Below are positions 16,388 to 25,036 of a stretch of 64,000 nucleotides of DNA, one piece after another; the first letter of the stretch is position 1, and each line of letters starts with the position of its first letter. Below the pieces are notes generated by a model, which saw nothing but the letters and a program-made list of their open reading frames with translations, did no database searches and was not told the origin of the DNA. Source of the DNA: HGM13862 sp031553915. GTDB lineage: Bacteria > Bacillota > Dehalobacteriia > UBA4068. The stretch covers positions 186,001 to 250,000 of the forward strand of contig JAVBKT010000002.1 of NCBI GenBank assembly GCA_031553915.1. Direction: 5' to 3'. Both the position numbers and the translations under genes were made by a program.

Positions 16388-19177
16388 TTATAACTCTCTG
16401 GCGATTTCTTCTTTCTCATAAACTTCTAATTCATCGCCTTCTTTAATATCGTGAAAACTCTCCAGACTGATACCGCATTCATAGCCCTGGAGAACCTCCT
16501 TGGCATCATCCTTGAAGCGGCGCAAGCTCGACACCTGATCATCAGCAATAACAACGCCGTCGCGAATAACCCGCACCAAAGCATTACGCACCACCTTGCC
16601 ATTGGTCACATAAGAGCCGGCTACCATGCCGATTTTCGGAACCTTGATCACCTGTCTGATCTCCACATGGCCGATAATATTCTCTTTTACCTCAGGGGCT
16701 AAGAGGCCGCCCATCGCTTTTTTAATATCTTCTATCGCGTCATAGATAACGCGGTAAAGCCTGAGATCAACATCAGCGAGCTCAGCAGCGGCACGCGCAG
16801 CCGGCGGCGCAATAATATTAAAGCCGATAATAATAGCATTGGAGGCTGAGGCCAGCATAACGTCGCTCTCTGACACTGCGCCAACTCCTGAATGAATAAT
16901 ATTAACCTTAACTTCATCAGTGTTCAGCTTGAGTAGGCTGCTGATCAAGGCCTCACTGGAACCCTGAACATCAGTTTTGACCACCAGGTTCAGCTCTTTA
17001 ATCTCGCCTTCGGCAATCTGTTCAAAAAGATTATCCAGGCTGATTTTAGCGGCCTTATGCAATTCTTCCTCGCGTTTTTTGATCCCTTGCTTGGCAGCGA
17101 CCATGCGCGCGTCTTTTTCATCTTTGACCGTAACAAATATTTCCCCGGCCGGCGGAACTTCCGAGAAACCTAAAACCTCTACCGGCATAGATGGGGTGGC
17201 CTTTTTAACCTTGCGGCCTTTGTTATCATGCATGGCGCGCACCTTGCCAAAAACAGCTCCGGCCAAAATATTATCACCGGCGTGCAGCGTACCCTTTTGT
17301 ACCAATAAGGTTGCCACCGGGCCGCGGTTCTTATCCAGCTTGGCCTCGATAACCGCGCCGCGGGCCTGACGGTCATAATTTGCCTTCAGTTCCGCCACTT
17401 CCGCCACCAGCAGCACCATTTCCAGCAGGCCGTCCAGGTTCAGCCTGGCCTTGGCGGAAACCTCAACCATAATTGTCTCGCCGCCCCATTCTTCTGTCAA
17501 AAGGCCATGTTCAGTCAATTCCTGCTTAACCCGGCTGGAGTCAGCAGCCGGCTTATCAATCTTGTTGATCGCGATAATAATCGGCACACCAGCTGCCTTG
17601 GAATGGTTGATCGCCTCAATTGTTTGCGGCATCACGCCATCGTCAGCGGCAACGACGATGATGGCAATATCCGTCATATTGGCGCCGCGGGCGCGCATCG
17701 CAGTAAAAGCCTCATGGCCGGGCGTATCAAGGAAGGTGATTTTCTTGCCATTGATTTCCACCTGATAAGCGCCGATATGCTGGGTAATGCCGCCAGCCTC
17801 GCCGGAGACAACATTAGCGTCACGGATAGCATCAAGCAAAGATGTTTTACCATGATCAACATGACCCATGATCGTGACCACTGGAGGACGGTCCCTCATA
17901 TCACTTTCATTGTCAATAATATCTTCCATGATTTCAGCGGCACGGTCTGCTTTGACCTCGACAGTCACACTAAATTCATCAGCCAAAAGAATAGCTGTTT
18001 CAGCGTCAAGCTCTTGGTTAATGGTGGCCATAATACCCATATTAAACAGCCTTTTGATCACTTCTCCGGCTGTTTTGCCCATGGTTTTAGCCAGTTCGCC
18101 CAGTACAACTGTTTCGCCAATGGTAATTTTCTTTGGCGTGACCGGCGGCATCACAGCTTTCATATCGCGCTTATTATTTTTGCCGCCTTTATAGGATTTG
18201 CCTTTGCCATACTTATTAGAGCGGTTATAATTTCCTTCTTCGCGCTCGTAAACCAAGTCTTTAACGAAAACTTTTTTGTTTTTATTGCCAGGAGGGGTTG
18301 TTCTCTTATTTTCCGGAGTAAACCCGGTTCCGCCTTCTGTAGCTGGTTTCTTGCCCTTAGCCACTTTGGATCTATCATCCTGACTATGACCTCTATCACC
18401 TTGGGCTTTGTCATCAAAAGGCTTGCCACCCTGCTGCGGCCTATTGCCTTGTGGGGGTCTATTGCCTTGCTGAGGTCTGTCGCCCTGAGGCCGATTGCCC
18501 TGCTGAGGCCTATTACCCTGTTGTGGTCTATTGCCTTGTTGGGGTCTATTGCCCTGCTGAGGTCTGTCGCCCTGGGGCTTATCTCTAAATTTGCTTTTAT
18601 CCTCTGCCGGTTTTTGCGCTTCCGGCGTTTTTTGTGGAGACCGCGTCTCTTTGGCCGCTTGTTCCGCTTTTGGCTGCGCAGCTGCAGAGGGTTGACCAGT
18701 AGCTGGCTCTTCCGCAGCCTTTGCCGCAGTTTTTGTGTTGTCGTGAGGAATTTGGGGTTGGCTTTCTCCGGCGGGCGCAACAGGCTGCTTCGGCTCAGCT
18801 ATTTCTGTAGCCGGCTGCTCTTTTTGTTGCGGCTGCTCTTGCTCGGGCGCGGCCTCTTTGGGCGCCTGATCTTTTTTAGCTGCATCCGTCACCGCAGCGG
18901 CTTCAATAGCCGGCAGCTCTTCTGTTGATTGAGCTTCCTGCTCTTTTTCCACTACTGCTTTGGGAATACGCTTCACCTTTGGCACAAAAGAATCACCAGC
19001 AGCAGCGCCGCCCATTGCTGAGGCTGGAAGAGAATTGCGCAGCAGATCAGCATCTTTTTCGCTGATCGAGCTCATATGAGTTTTTGCTTCTATCCCCATT
19101 TTATTGAGCTTGCGGATAATCTCCTTGCTCTCAACAGATAATTCTTTTGCCAATTCATAAATTTTAATTTTTGCCAA
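16388..19177 (-). CDS. infB: Translation initiation factor IF-2
   Basis: 929 residues. The N-terminal IF2_N domain AKIKIYELAKELSVESKEII is followed by a long Pro/Gln/Lys-rich disordered linker with QGNRPQ repeats (about 95-320). Then comes the GTPase domain, with GHVDHGKTSLLDAI (G1), DTPGHEAF (G3) and NKIDKP (G4), and the C-terminal domains that bind fMet-tRNA. Start: AAGGAG lies 8 nt before a TTG at 19177; the GTG codons at 19186 and 19183 overlap that site, so TTG is chosen. It delivers initiator tRNA to the 30S subunit. It is transcribed with ylxQ upstream and rbfA downstream. Confidence 0.97.
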   Translation of the reverse strand: MAKIKIYELAKELSVESKEIIRKLNKMGIEAKTHMSSISEKDADLLRNSLPASAMGGAAAGDSFVPKVKRIPKAVVEKEQEAQSTEELPAIEAAAVTDAAKKDQAPKEAAPEQEQPQQKEQPATEIAEPKQPVAPAGESQPQIPHDNTKTAAKAAEEPATGQPSAAAQPKAEQAAKETRSPQKTPEAQKPAEDKSKFRDKPQGDRPQQGNRPQQGNRPQQGNRPQQGNRPQGDRPQQGNRPPQGNRPQQGGKPFDDKAQGDRGHSQDDRSKVAKGKKPATEGGTGFTPENKRTTPPGNKNKKVFVKDLVYEREEGNYNRSNKYGKGKSYKGGKNNKRDMKAVMPPVTPKKITIGETVVLGELAKTMGKTAGEVIKRLFNMGIMATINQELDAETAILLADEFSVTVEVKADRAAEIMEDIIDNESDMRDRPPVVTIMGHVDHGKTSLLDAIRDANVVSGEAGGITQHIGAYQVEINGKKITFLDTPGHEAFTAMRARGANMTDIAIIVVAADDGVMPQTIEAINHSKAAGVPIIIAINKIDKPAADSSRVKQELTEHGLLTEEWGGETIMVEVSAKARLNLDGLLEMVLLVAEVAELKANYDRQARGAVIEAKLDKNRGPVATLLVQKGTLHAGDNILAGAVFGKVRAMHDNKGRKVKKATPSMPVEVLGFSEVPPAGEIFVTVKDEKDARMVAAKQGIKKREEELHKAAKISLDNLFEQIAEGEIKELNLVVKTDVQGSSEALISSLLKLNTDEVKVNIIHSGVGAVSESDVMLASASNAIIIGFNIIAPPAARAAAELADVDLRLYRVIYDAIEDIKKAMGGLLAPEVKENIIGHVEIRQVIKVPKIGMVAGSYVTNGKVVRNALVRVIRDGVVIADDQVSSLRRFKDDAKEVLQGYECGISLESFHDIKEGDELEVYEKEEIAREL
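18429..18577 (-). repeat. In-frame hexapeptide repeat in infB (QGNRPQ units)
   Basis: About eight 18-bp units encode QGNRPQ or QGDRPQ variants in the IF-2 linker. The repeats are degenerate at third positions, so the peptide rather than the DNA is conserved. Such length-variable linkers are common in IF-2. Confidence 0.85.
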
Positions 19178-19210
19178 ACCCACCACTCCTTACAGTTCAG
19201 ATAAAATATT

Positions 19211-19537
19211 TCATATTTCTTCTCTGACTTTTTTAATAGCCTGCGCAAAGCCTGTATCAAGAACAGCTACTGCTCCACGCCTGCTTTTACCGACAATGAG
19301 ACCTAAATCAATTTTGTTTGGCCATTGAAGAATAGTTATGCCTTGTTCCTCTGCGGCAAAGCTCAATTCCTCTTTCAGCTTAACAGCTATATCATCAGCC
19401 AATACCAGCAACTCTACTTTGTTTCTCTTTAAAGCCTCTTTCACCATATTGTCGCCGGCAGCAATCTTTCCTGCTTTTTGGGCTATGCCCAGATAACCGG
19501 CAATTCTTGAGCTTTGCTGCTTAGTCAGATCGTCCAC
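19211..19537 (-). CDS. rplGA: L7Ae-family ribosomal protein (YlxQ / RplGA)
   Basis: A 108-residue L7Ae/L30e/S12e-type protein: LGIAQKAGKIAAGDNMVKEAL, KVELLVLADDIAVKLKEEL and the GKSRRGAVAVLDTGFAQAI end. In Bacillota it sits between ylxR and infB, as here. Relatives bind kink-turn RNAs; its exact role is uncertain. It overlaps ylxR by 17 bp. Confidence 0.9.
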   Translation of the reverse strand: MDDLTKQQSSRIAGYLGIAQKAGKIAAGDNMVKEALKRNKVELLVLADDIAVKLKEELSFAAEEQGITILQWPNKIDLGLIVGKSRRGAVAVLDTGFAQAIKKVREEI

Positions 19538-19793
19538 TTTGCATCAACCTTTCTTCGATCTGCTCCCACAACTCGTCGCTTAGCTTAACTTTGAGTGAGC
19601 GGTCAAAAGACCGCTGCTTCTTGCCTTTTTTCAAACACTCCGGATCATTACAGATATAGGCGCCGCGGCCAGGCTGTTTCCCTGTCTCATCAATCAGCAC
19701 TTGCCCTTCCTTGTTCCGTACCAAACGCAATAATTCCGCCTTTGGCTTAACTTTGCGGCAAACAGCGCATATCCGCTCCGGTTGTTTCTTCAT
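19521..19793 (-). CDS. ylxR: YlxR family RNA-binding protein (RnpM type)
   Basis: A 90-residue basic protein with the family signature PERICAVCRKVKPKAELLRLVR and GKQPGRGAYICNDPECLKKG. In Bacillus subtilis the family member has been reported to bind RNase P RNA; that role is inferred here. Its start overlaps the last base of nusA, and its end overlaps ylxQ by 17 bp. Confidence 0.92.
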   Translation of the reverse strand: MKKQPERICAVCRKVKPKAELLRLVRNKEGQVLIDETGKQPGRGAYICNDPECLKKGKKQRSFDRSLKVKLSDELWEQIEERLMQSGRSD

Positions 19794-20977
19794 TAATCCT
19801 CTTGCTCCTCCGCCTGCTCTGTCTTATCATCTATCGTGTCTTCTGTTTCCGGCTCTGCGGCTACATCTGCTTGTTCATCATATTCATCCTCAGCAGAGCT
19901 ATAATATTCTTCACCATTATCCTCGCTATCATGCGCTTCCAGCTCTTCCATTTGGCTCTCGCTCTTAATGTCGATTTTCCATCCGGTTAAGCGGGCTGCC
20001 AGGCGCGCGTTTTGGCCTTCTTTGCCAATGGCCAGAGACAGCTGGAAATCCGGCACCACCACGCGGGTGAATTTATCGTCTTCATCGATTTCCACAGAAA
20101 TAGCTTTAGCCGGGGAAAGAGCATTGCTGACATAAATAGCCGGGTTTTCGTCCCAGCGGATAATCTCAATTTTTTCGCCATCCAGCTCGTTCACAATAGC
20201 CTGGACACGCATACCCTTGGCGCCGACACAAGCGCCCACCGGATCAACATTGGAATTATTGCTGCAAACCGCAATTTTGGAACGCCAGCCTGGCTCGCGC
20301 ACTACGGATTTGATCTCGACAGTGCCGTCCTGAATCTCCGGAACCTCCCGTTCAAAGAGGCATTTGAGTAACCCGGGATGCGTACGGGAAACCAAAATCT
20401 GCGGCCCTTTGGTGGTCTTGCGTACTTCCAGAACATACACTTTCAGCCGATTGCCCTGGCGGTAATTCTCACGGGGAATTTGTTCAGATGGGGCAAGCAA
20501 ACCTTCGCTTTTGCCCAGGTCAATAAAAACATTTTTGCCCTCAACCCGCAAAACAGTGGCCGAAATAATATCATCTTTTTTAGTAGAATATTTATCATAA
20601 ACCATATTGCGTTCGGCCTCACGAATACGCTGAACTACAACATGTTTAGCTGTCTGGGCAGCAATACGGCCAAAGCTGCGCGGCGTTACCTCTGATTCGA
20701 AAATGTCGCCAATCTCGAATTCTTCATCATACTCCTGCGCCTCTGCCAAGGACATTTCCATCGTGGGGTCAAGGACTTCCTCAACAACTTCTTTGCGGTA
20801 AATAACGTGGATTTCACCACTATTACGGTTAATTTCGACGCGTACATTTTGGGAAGAGCCATAATTTTTCTTATAGGCTGAGATCAATGCCGCCTCAATG
20901 GCCTCGATTAAAACATCCATCTCAATGCCACGTTCTTTTTCTAAATCTTTGAGTGCCTCAATGAATTCAATATTCAT
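19793..20977 (-). CDS. nusA: Transcription termination/antitermination factor NusA
   Basis: 394 residues: N-terminal RNAP-binding domain (MNIEFIEALKDLEKERGI), S1 domain (about 130-200; EVTPRSFGRIAAQTAKHVV precedes it), then two KH domains with VDPVGACVGAKGMRVQ (about 253) and LSLAIGKEGQNARLAARLTG. The last 45 residues are a very acidic tail. NusA modulates pausing and intrinsic termination. AAGGAG precedes the ATG. It is 58 bp downstream of rimP. Confidence 0.97.
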   Translation of the reverse strand: MNIEFIEALKDLEKERGIEMDVLIEAIEAALISAYKKNYGSSQNVRVEINRNSGEIHVIYRKEVVEEVLDPTMEMSLAEAQEYDEEFEIGDIFESEVTPRSFGRIAAQTAKHVVVQRIREAERNMVYDKYSTKKDDIISATVLRVEGKNVFIDLGKSEGLLAPSEQIPRENYRQGNRLKVYVLEVRKTTKGPQILVSRTHPGLLKCLFEREVPEIQDGTVEIKSVVREPGWRSKIAVCSNNSNVDPVGACVGAKGMRVQAIVNELDGEKIEIIRWDENPAIYVSNALSPAKAISVEIDEDDKFTRVVVPDFQLSLAIGKEGQNARLAARLTGWKIDIKSESQMEELEAHDSEDNGEEYYSSAEDEYDEQADVAAEPETEDTIDDKTEQAEEQED

Positions 20978-21035
20978 TTTTCTTGCTCCTTATTAAGTTT
21001 TCTTTCTTCAGGTTTTTTCAGCTTTATTTGTCGCA

Positions 21036-21521
21036 CTAAAAATCCGCCAGCAAATGGGCCTTAGCCACTTCACTCAAGTCAAAAGTGAGCTCTACGCCAT
21101 CCTGGTCCAGCAGTAAACCGCCTTCGCTGAGGCCAAGTAAAACTCCCTGAAATTCCTTTTTCCCCTCTTTGGGCGAATAAAGGCGTACCATAATTTTCTG
21201 CCCGGCATAACGTGCAAAATCCTCTTCCCTTTTCAAGGGACGCTCTAAGCCGGGAGAGCTTACTTCCAGATAATAGCTTTGCGGAATAGGATCAGCAATA
21301 TCCAGGGCTGCGCTAACTTTTTCGCTGAGCTTTTCGCAAAGCTCATGATCAACCGGGATCTCCCGGTCAATAAATATCCGCAAATACCAAGAGCCTGCTT
21401 CGCGGACATATTCGACATCAATAAGCTCGGCGCCGCAATCAGCAGCGAGGGGCTCGATCAGTTGCCAAAGATCTTTTTCAATTTTATTATAGTCTACCAC
21501 AAAACCTTTTTTCTTGACCAT
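21036..21521 (-). CDS. rimP: Ribosome maturation factor RimP
   Basis: A 161-residue protein with GAELIDVEYVREAGSWYLRIFIDRE, the segment YYLEVSSPGLERPLKREEDF and an Sm-like C-terminus. RimP assists 30S maturation. It is the first gene of the rimP-nusA-ylxR-ylxQ-infB-rbfA-nrnA-truB operon and is preceded by a leader hairpin and a promoter. Confidence 0.96.
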   Translation of the reverse strand: MVKKKGFVVDYNKIEKDLWQLIEPLAADCGAELIDVEYVREAGSWYLRIFIDREIPVDHELCEKLSEKVSAALDIADPIPQSYYLEVSSPGLERPLKREEDFARYAGQKIMVRLYSPKEGKKEFQGVLLGLSEGGLLLDQDGVELTFDLSEVAKAHLLADF

Positions 21522-21564
21522 ATTCCTCTGTCCTAAAAATAATCATAACTGCTTTTTTCAAAAG

Positions 21565-21590
21565 AAAAAGTGGGAATAATCCCCACTTTC
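21565..21590 (-). promoter_or_regulatory. rimP leader hairpin (attenuator-like)
   Basis: On the minus strand AAAGTGGG, a 7-nt loop and CCCACTTT are followed by TTCTTTTG. The hairpin lies between the rimP promoter and the rimP start, so it would act as a leader terminator rather than as an end-of-gene site. Hairpins at this place before rimP have been described in several bacterial groups. Confidence 0.65.
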
Positions 21591-21616
21591 GCTCAAGCAA
21601 CAATTCAACATCCTGT

Positions 21617-21645
21617 ATTTTACCATATAAATCTCTAAAAAGCAA
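21617..21645 (-). promoter_or_regulatory. Promoter of the rimP-nusA-infB operon
   Basis: TTGCTT (complement of 21640-21645), a 17-bp spacer and TAAAAT (complement of 21617-21622), about 95 bp upstream of rimP and before the leader hairpin. Confidence 0.6.
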
Positions 21646-21702
21646 GTAAAAAAACACCAGTAAAACTTACTCTTTTAATATAAATAATTTTTAAATTGCT
21701 TG

Positions 21703-23064
21703 CTACTCTTCAATTAAGCCTAAACTACAGGCGGAACGGCGGTACATTAGGGCCTGCCAGGTTAAGGGGCCAACAGCGCCGGTAATTGTTTGGCCCTCCT
21801 GCGCCTGCAACTGACGGATAGCCTCGGCGGTTGGCTCATCATAAACGCCTGTCACCTCCACTGCCGGCAATGTCCCTTCATACTGAGCAATAACATTAAT
21901 CGCCTCTTGGATATGCCGCACCGATTCGCTGGCTTCGCCCAGGGTAATATAATGCCCTGGATACACTCTCCCCAACTGCGCTTGAAAATTCTCCGGCAGC
22001 CCGGAGACTATTTGTTCATAAATATCTACCAAGGTAAGCCAAGTTGTCCGGTCTACCACCCCGGTGACAGGTAAACCCTGCCGCTCCTGAAAAGCGCGTA
22101 CAGCCAAGGCAGTAGGCGCGTCATAGTTGCCGGTAATTTCCAAAAAGGGTAACTCTGTGACAAAGCTGCCCAAAAAGGACAAATAGTATTGCAGAGCTCT
22201 GATGATTTGGCCGGTCATCCCTTCATGCAGCTCTTCGGGATATAGTCTTTCTGCTTCGGCGATGGATAGCCCTTCGCTGACCAGCTCGCAAAGACCTTTT
22301 ACCGCCAGATAACGCCTTTTAATCGCATACCAGGTAGCCCGGTCAACAATACCTGTTTGCGGCAAATTGAAAATTTGCTGGAAGGCCCGCACCGCCTCCT
22401 CTGTAGAAACGTCAAACACCCCGTTAGTCTCATCAATATGCGGAATAGCCGGAAAATTGACGCCGATACGGTTGAGCTGCTGTTGAATAGTGCGCACCTC
22501 TTCTACCAGGTCTCCACGTTCCAGGGGAAAGCCGGGATAAGAGGGAATAATGTCTGCAACCGGGGCGTCAACTACTCTTTCTATATTATCCCCATAATAA
22601 TAGCGCAAAATTTCCATATCTGTCAGTCCCTGCTCAGCCAAAGGCACTGTTCCCCATTGCGACAAACCATCGCATATGGTGGTGGTACCGTTGCAATAGG
22701 CTGTAAAAAAAGGAGCAATGCTGCCTTCCTGGACAATATAATCATTGAACAGCTCATCAATCAGCGCCGAAATATTGGCAAAAATTTCACGGTTTGGGTC
22801 ATAGGATTGATCAAACTGCGTTATTGAGGTTATATCAAAATCATAGCCCTGGGTAGGATACCATTCATTATAAACCCGGTTCAGGGCAAAAGTAACCTGA
22901 GCGAGAATATTGGCGCGCAGCGCAGCCTCCGGCCAGGTTGGATATACTTCCCCTGAGGCGACATTTTTTATATAATCGATAAAAGGAACGGTAACGTTTT
23001 CTGCCTCTTGGTCAGGCGCGCCTAAATGAACCGTAATCGAAGTGGGAATTACCGGATAAGCCAT
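21703..23064 (-). CDS. SleC-like spore cortex-lytic protein with three peptidoglycan-binding domains
   Basis: 453 residues. The first 160 (IDYIKNVASGEVYPTWPEAALRANI and ALNRVYNEWYPTQGYDFDIT) resemble the SpoIID-like catalytic region of clostridial SleC-type proteins. Three PG_binding_1 repeats follow (about 188-270, 290-355 and 375-448), each with a GxYDxxTxxAVRxFQ core and a TGVVDRxTW turn. No signal peptide is visible, as is usual for spore-coat or cortex proteins. An AGGAG lies 5 nt before the ATG. In related proteins a transthyretin-like domain is fused in front; here it is a separate gene (23120-23506). The cortex role is inferred from similarity. Confidence 0.78.
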   Translation of the reverse strand: MAYPVIPTSITVHLGAPDQEAENVTVPFIDYIKNVASGEVYPTWPEAALRANILAQVTFALNRVYNEWYPTQGYDFDITSITQFDQSYDPNREIFANISALIDELFNDYIVQEGSIAPFFTAYCNGTTTICDGLSQWGTVPLAEQGLTDMEILRYYYGDNIERVVDAPVADIIPSYPGFPLERGDLVEEVRTIQQQLNRIGVNFPAIPHIDETNGVFDVSTEEAVRAFQQIFNLPQTGIVDRATWYAIKRRYLAVKGLCELVSEGLSIAEAERLYPEELHEGMTGQIIRALQYYLSFLGSFVTELPFLEITGNYDAPTALAVRAFQERQGLPVTGVVDRTTWLTLVDIYEQIVSGLPENFQAQLGRVYPGHYITLGEASESVRHIQEAINVIAQYEGTLPAVEVTGVYDEPTAEAIRQLQAQEGQTITGAVGPLTWQALMYRRSACSLGLIEE

Positions 23065-23119
23065 TATATCTCCTCTCTTATTACACTAGCAGGCTAACAA
23101 ATATCGCCGCCATAGCCAT

Positions 23120-23506
23120 TTATAGCTGGTTGCTAAAATTATTGAGCGGAGACATTTCATGTATGGTGGTGATAGTATCAAAAACCGGCACGGTCGCATA
23201 ACCATCAAGAAAGCCGCTGCGGCTAATAAACAGATCATAGATGATTCCGGCATAGGGGACTAAAGCCGGTGACAGCGAAAATTCTTTGGCTAAAGCAGGT
23301 AAACCTAAAAATTCAGAAATGCCATTGGCATCTGTATGTGACTCCGCCATTTTATAGCTGACGCCGTCAATTATTTTGCTCACTATTACATGCGCGCCTT
23401 CAATTGGCTTAGCCCCGCCTTGGATAATCAGATGCACTTTTATATTACCGCGGCCCTGATTCTGCTGCAAAAAATCAAGGAAAGCCTGGTCTTGATACAT
23501 TTCCAT
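23120..23506 (-). CDS. Carboxypeptidase-regulatory-like (transthyretin-fold) domain protein
   Basis: A 128-residue stand-alone beta-sandwich domain with NIKVHLIIQGGAKPIEGAHV, AESHTDANGISEFLGLPA and YDLFISRSGFLDGYATVPVF. This is the pattern of a one-repeat peptidase-regulatory-like domain. It matches the N-terminal domain normally fused to the SleC-like protein that begins 55 bp downstream on the same strand. The intervening DNA has an in-frame stop at the end of this gene and a strong Shine-Dalgarno site for the next, so the split looks real rather than a sequencing error. It probably acts as a partner or targeting domain. Confidence 0.68.
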   Translation of the reverse strand: MEMYQDQAFLDFLQQNQGRGNIKVHLIIQGGAKPIEGAHVIVSKIIDGVSYKMAESHTDANGISEFLGLPALAKEFSLSPALVPYAGIIYDLFISRSGFLDGYATVPVFDTITTIHEMSPLNNFSNQL

Positions 23507-23690
23507 AATTAGCCCTCTTTATACTTTGTTTATTTATAATACTCAAAATATGTATGTAAGCGGGTTAAATATACCTAAATAGAGAAAGAATAAAAAAGGA
23601 AAACCTGCTTTTAAAATATAATATAAATATTATGGTTAATTATGATAAGGTCACTTGATAGTTTGATAGGTTTATGAAGGAGGCACAAAA

Positions 23691-24962
23691 ATGCTAACCG
23701 CGATCACTGGCGTTAACTGGGGCGATGAAGGCAAAGGCCGCATGGTGGATCTGCTGGCAGAGCATCAGGATATTGTGGTACGTTATCAAGGCGGCAATAA
23801 TGCCGGACACACTGTCGTCAACCAACATGGCAAGGTTATTCTTAATTTACTGCCGTCCGGTATTCTGCGTGAAAATGTTGTCAATATTTTAGGAAACGGC
23901 ATGGCTATTGATTTAGCGCATTTACAAGGAGAGATGGCCCGTGTGCGCGAAATCGGCATAAAAATTTCTCCGGCAAACTTAAAGATCAGCGATAAGGCGA
24001 TTATCTGTATGCCGTATCATGTTGCCCAGGACTGCTTGGAGGAAGAGCGCCTGGAGGATGCCAAATACGGTTCTACCCGGCGCGGTATCAGTCCGGTTTA
24101 TGGCGATAAATATATGAAAAAGGCGCTGCGTATGGGCGATTTATTGCACCCCGAATATCTGCGGCAGCGTTTAAGCGGTATTATGGAGTGGAAAAATCTC
24201 ACCCTCGAAAAGGTTTATGGCAGCTCCCCCTATACCCTTGAAGATATGCTAGAGTGGCTGGACGAAAACGGCAGCCCCATTCTTGAATATATTTGCGATA
24301 CCGGCGCTTTTTTGCGCGAAGCAGCCAGCTCCGGCAAAAGGATTATGTTTGAGGCGCAGTTGGGCGCTTTGCGTGACATCGATTTCGGCATCTACCCCTA
24401 TACCAGCAGCAGCTCCACTATTGCCGCGTACGCTCCGGTGGGCGCAGGCGTTCCGGGGCTGACCCTGGACAATGTTATCGGCGTGATCAAGGCCTATTCC
24501 TCCTGTGTCGGCGAGGGTCCCTTCACTGCGGAAATGTTTGGCGAAGAGGCGGAACTGCTGCGTGCCGCCGGCAATGAATACGGCGCTGCTACCGGGCGTC
24601 CCCGCCGGGTCGGCGGCTTCGACGTGGTGGCCTCGCGCTATGGCGTGACCATGCAAGGCGCAGCCGAGCTAGCAATAACCAAGCTGGATGTTTTGTCTTA
24701 TCTGGAGCAAATCCCCGTAGTAGTGGCCTATGATGTGGCCGGTAAACGGCTCTCTGACTTCCCTCTTGGTAAAGATCTGGAAATTGCCCAGCCGGTTATC
24801 CGCTATCTGCCGGGCTGGAAATGCGATATCAGCGGCTGCCGCAGCTTTGACGCTTTGCCAAAAGAGGCTCAGGACTATGTTAAATTTATCGAAAAAGAAA
24901 TGGCTTGCCCGCTCACCTATATTTCTGTCGGGGCGGAACGCGAAGCTATCATTATACCTTAG
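23691..24962 (+). CDS. purA: Adenylosuccinate synthetase
   Basis: A 423-residue enzyme of the GTP-dependent IMP to adenylosuccinate step. The P-loop-like GVNWGDEGKGRMVDLLAE opens the protein, then GGNNAGHTVV, the IMP-binding YGSTRRGISPVYGDKYMKK, and ATGRPRRVGGFDVVASRYG. AAGGAGG is 8 nt before the ATG. It is divergent from the SleC-like pair across a 184-bp AT-rich gap, in which I saw no clear regulatory motif. A terminator follows. Confidence 0.97.
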   Translation: MLTAITGVNWGDEGKGRMVDLLAEHQDIVVRYQGGNNAGHTVVNQHGKVILNLLPSGILRENVVNILGNGMAIDLAHLQGEMARVREIGIKISPANLKISDKAIICMPYHVAQDCLEEERLEDAKYGSTRRGISPVYGDKYMKKALRMGDLLHPEYLRQRLSGIMEWKNLTLEKVYGSSPYTLEDMLEWLDENGSPILEYICDTGAFLREAASSGKRIMFEAQLGALRDIDFGIYPYTSSSSTIAAYAPVGAGVPGLTLDNVIGVIKAYSSCVGEGPFTAEMFGEEAELLRAAGNEYGAATGRPRRVGGFDVVASRYGVTMQGAAELAITKLDVLSYLEQIPVVVAYDVAGKRLSDFPLGKDLEIAQPVIRYLPGWKCDISGCRSFDALPKEAQDYVKFIEKEMACPLTYISVGAEREAIIIP

Positions 24963-24981
24963 CCGTAAACAAATACTAATT

Positions 24982-25023
24982 AAAAAAACAGAACACCTTT
25001 TGGTAAAGGCTGTTCTGTTTTTT
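24982..25023 (+). terminator. Terminator after purA
   Basis: AAAAACAGAACA pairs with TGTTCTGTTTTT, closing a 15-nt loop, and ends in T-rich sequence immediately before the ppx/gppA ribosome-binding site. Confidence 0.85.
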
Positions 25024-25036
25024 AGAGGAGAGGCCC

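Noticed and set aside
18429..18577. Short regular repeats that could suggest a CRISPR array
   Set aside because: Units are 18 bp, contiguous, in frame and degenerate at third positions; they encode the IF-2 linker.
17507..18928. A 473-codon open frame on the plus strand
   Set aside because: It is antisense to infB, and its Leu/Arg/Phe-rich repeats mirror the QGNRPQ repeats of IF-2. No ribosome-binding site or family match.
23507..23640. Sigma-E-like promoter (CATACATA with an upstream ATATT) before the SleC-like pair
   Set aside because: The spacing between the two elements is only about 11 bp, too short for sigma-E; AT-rich chance match is likely.
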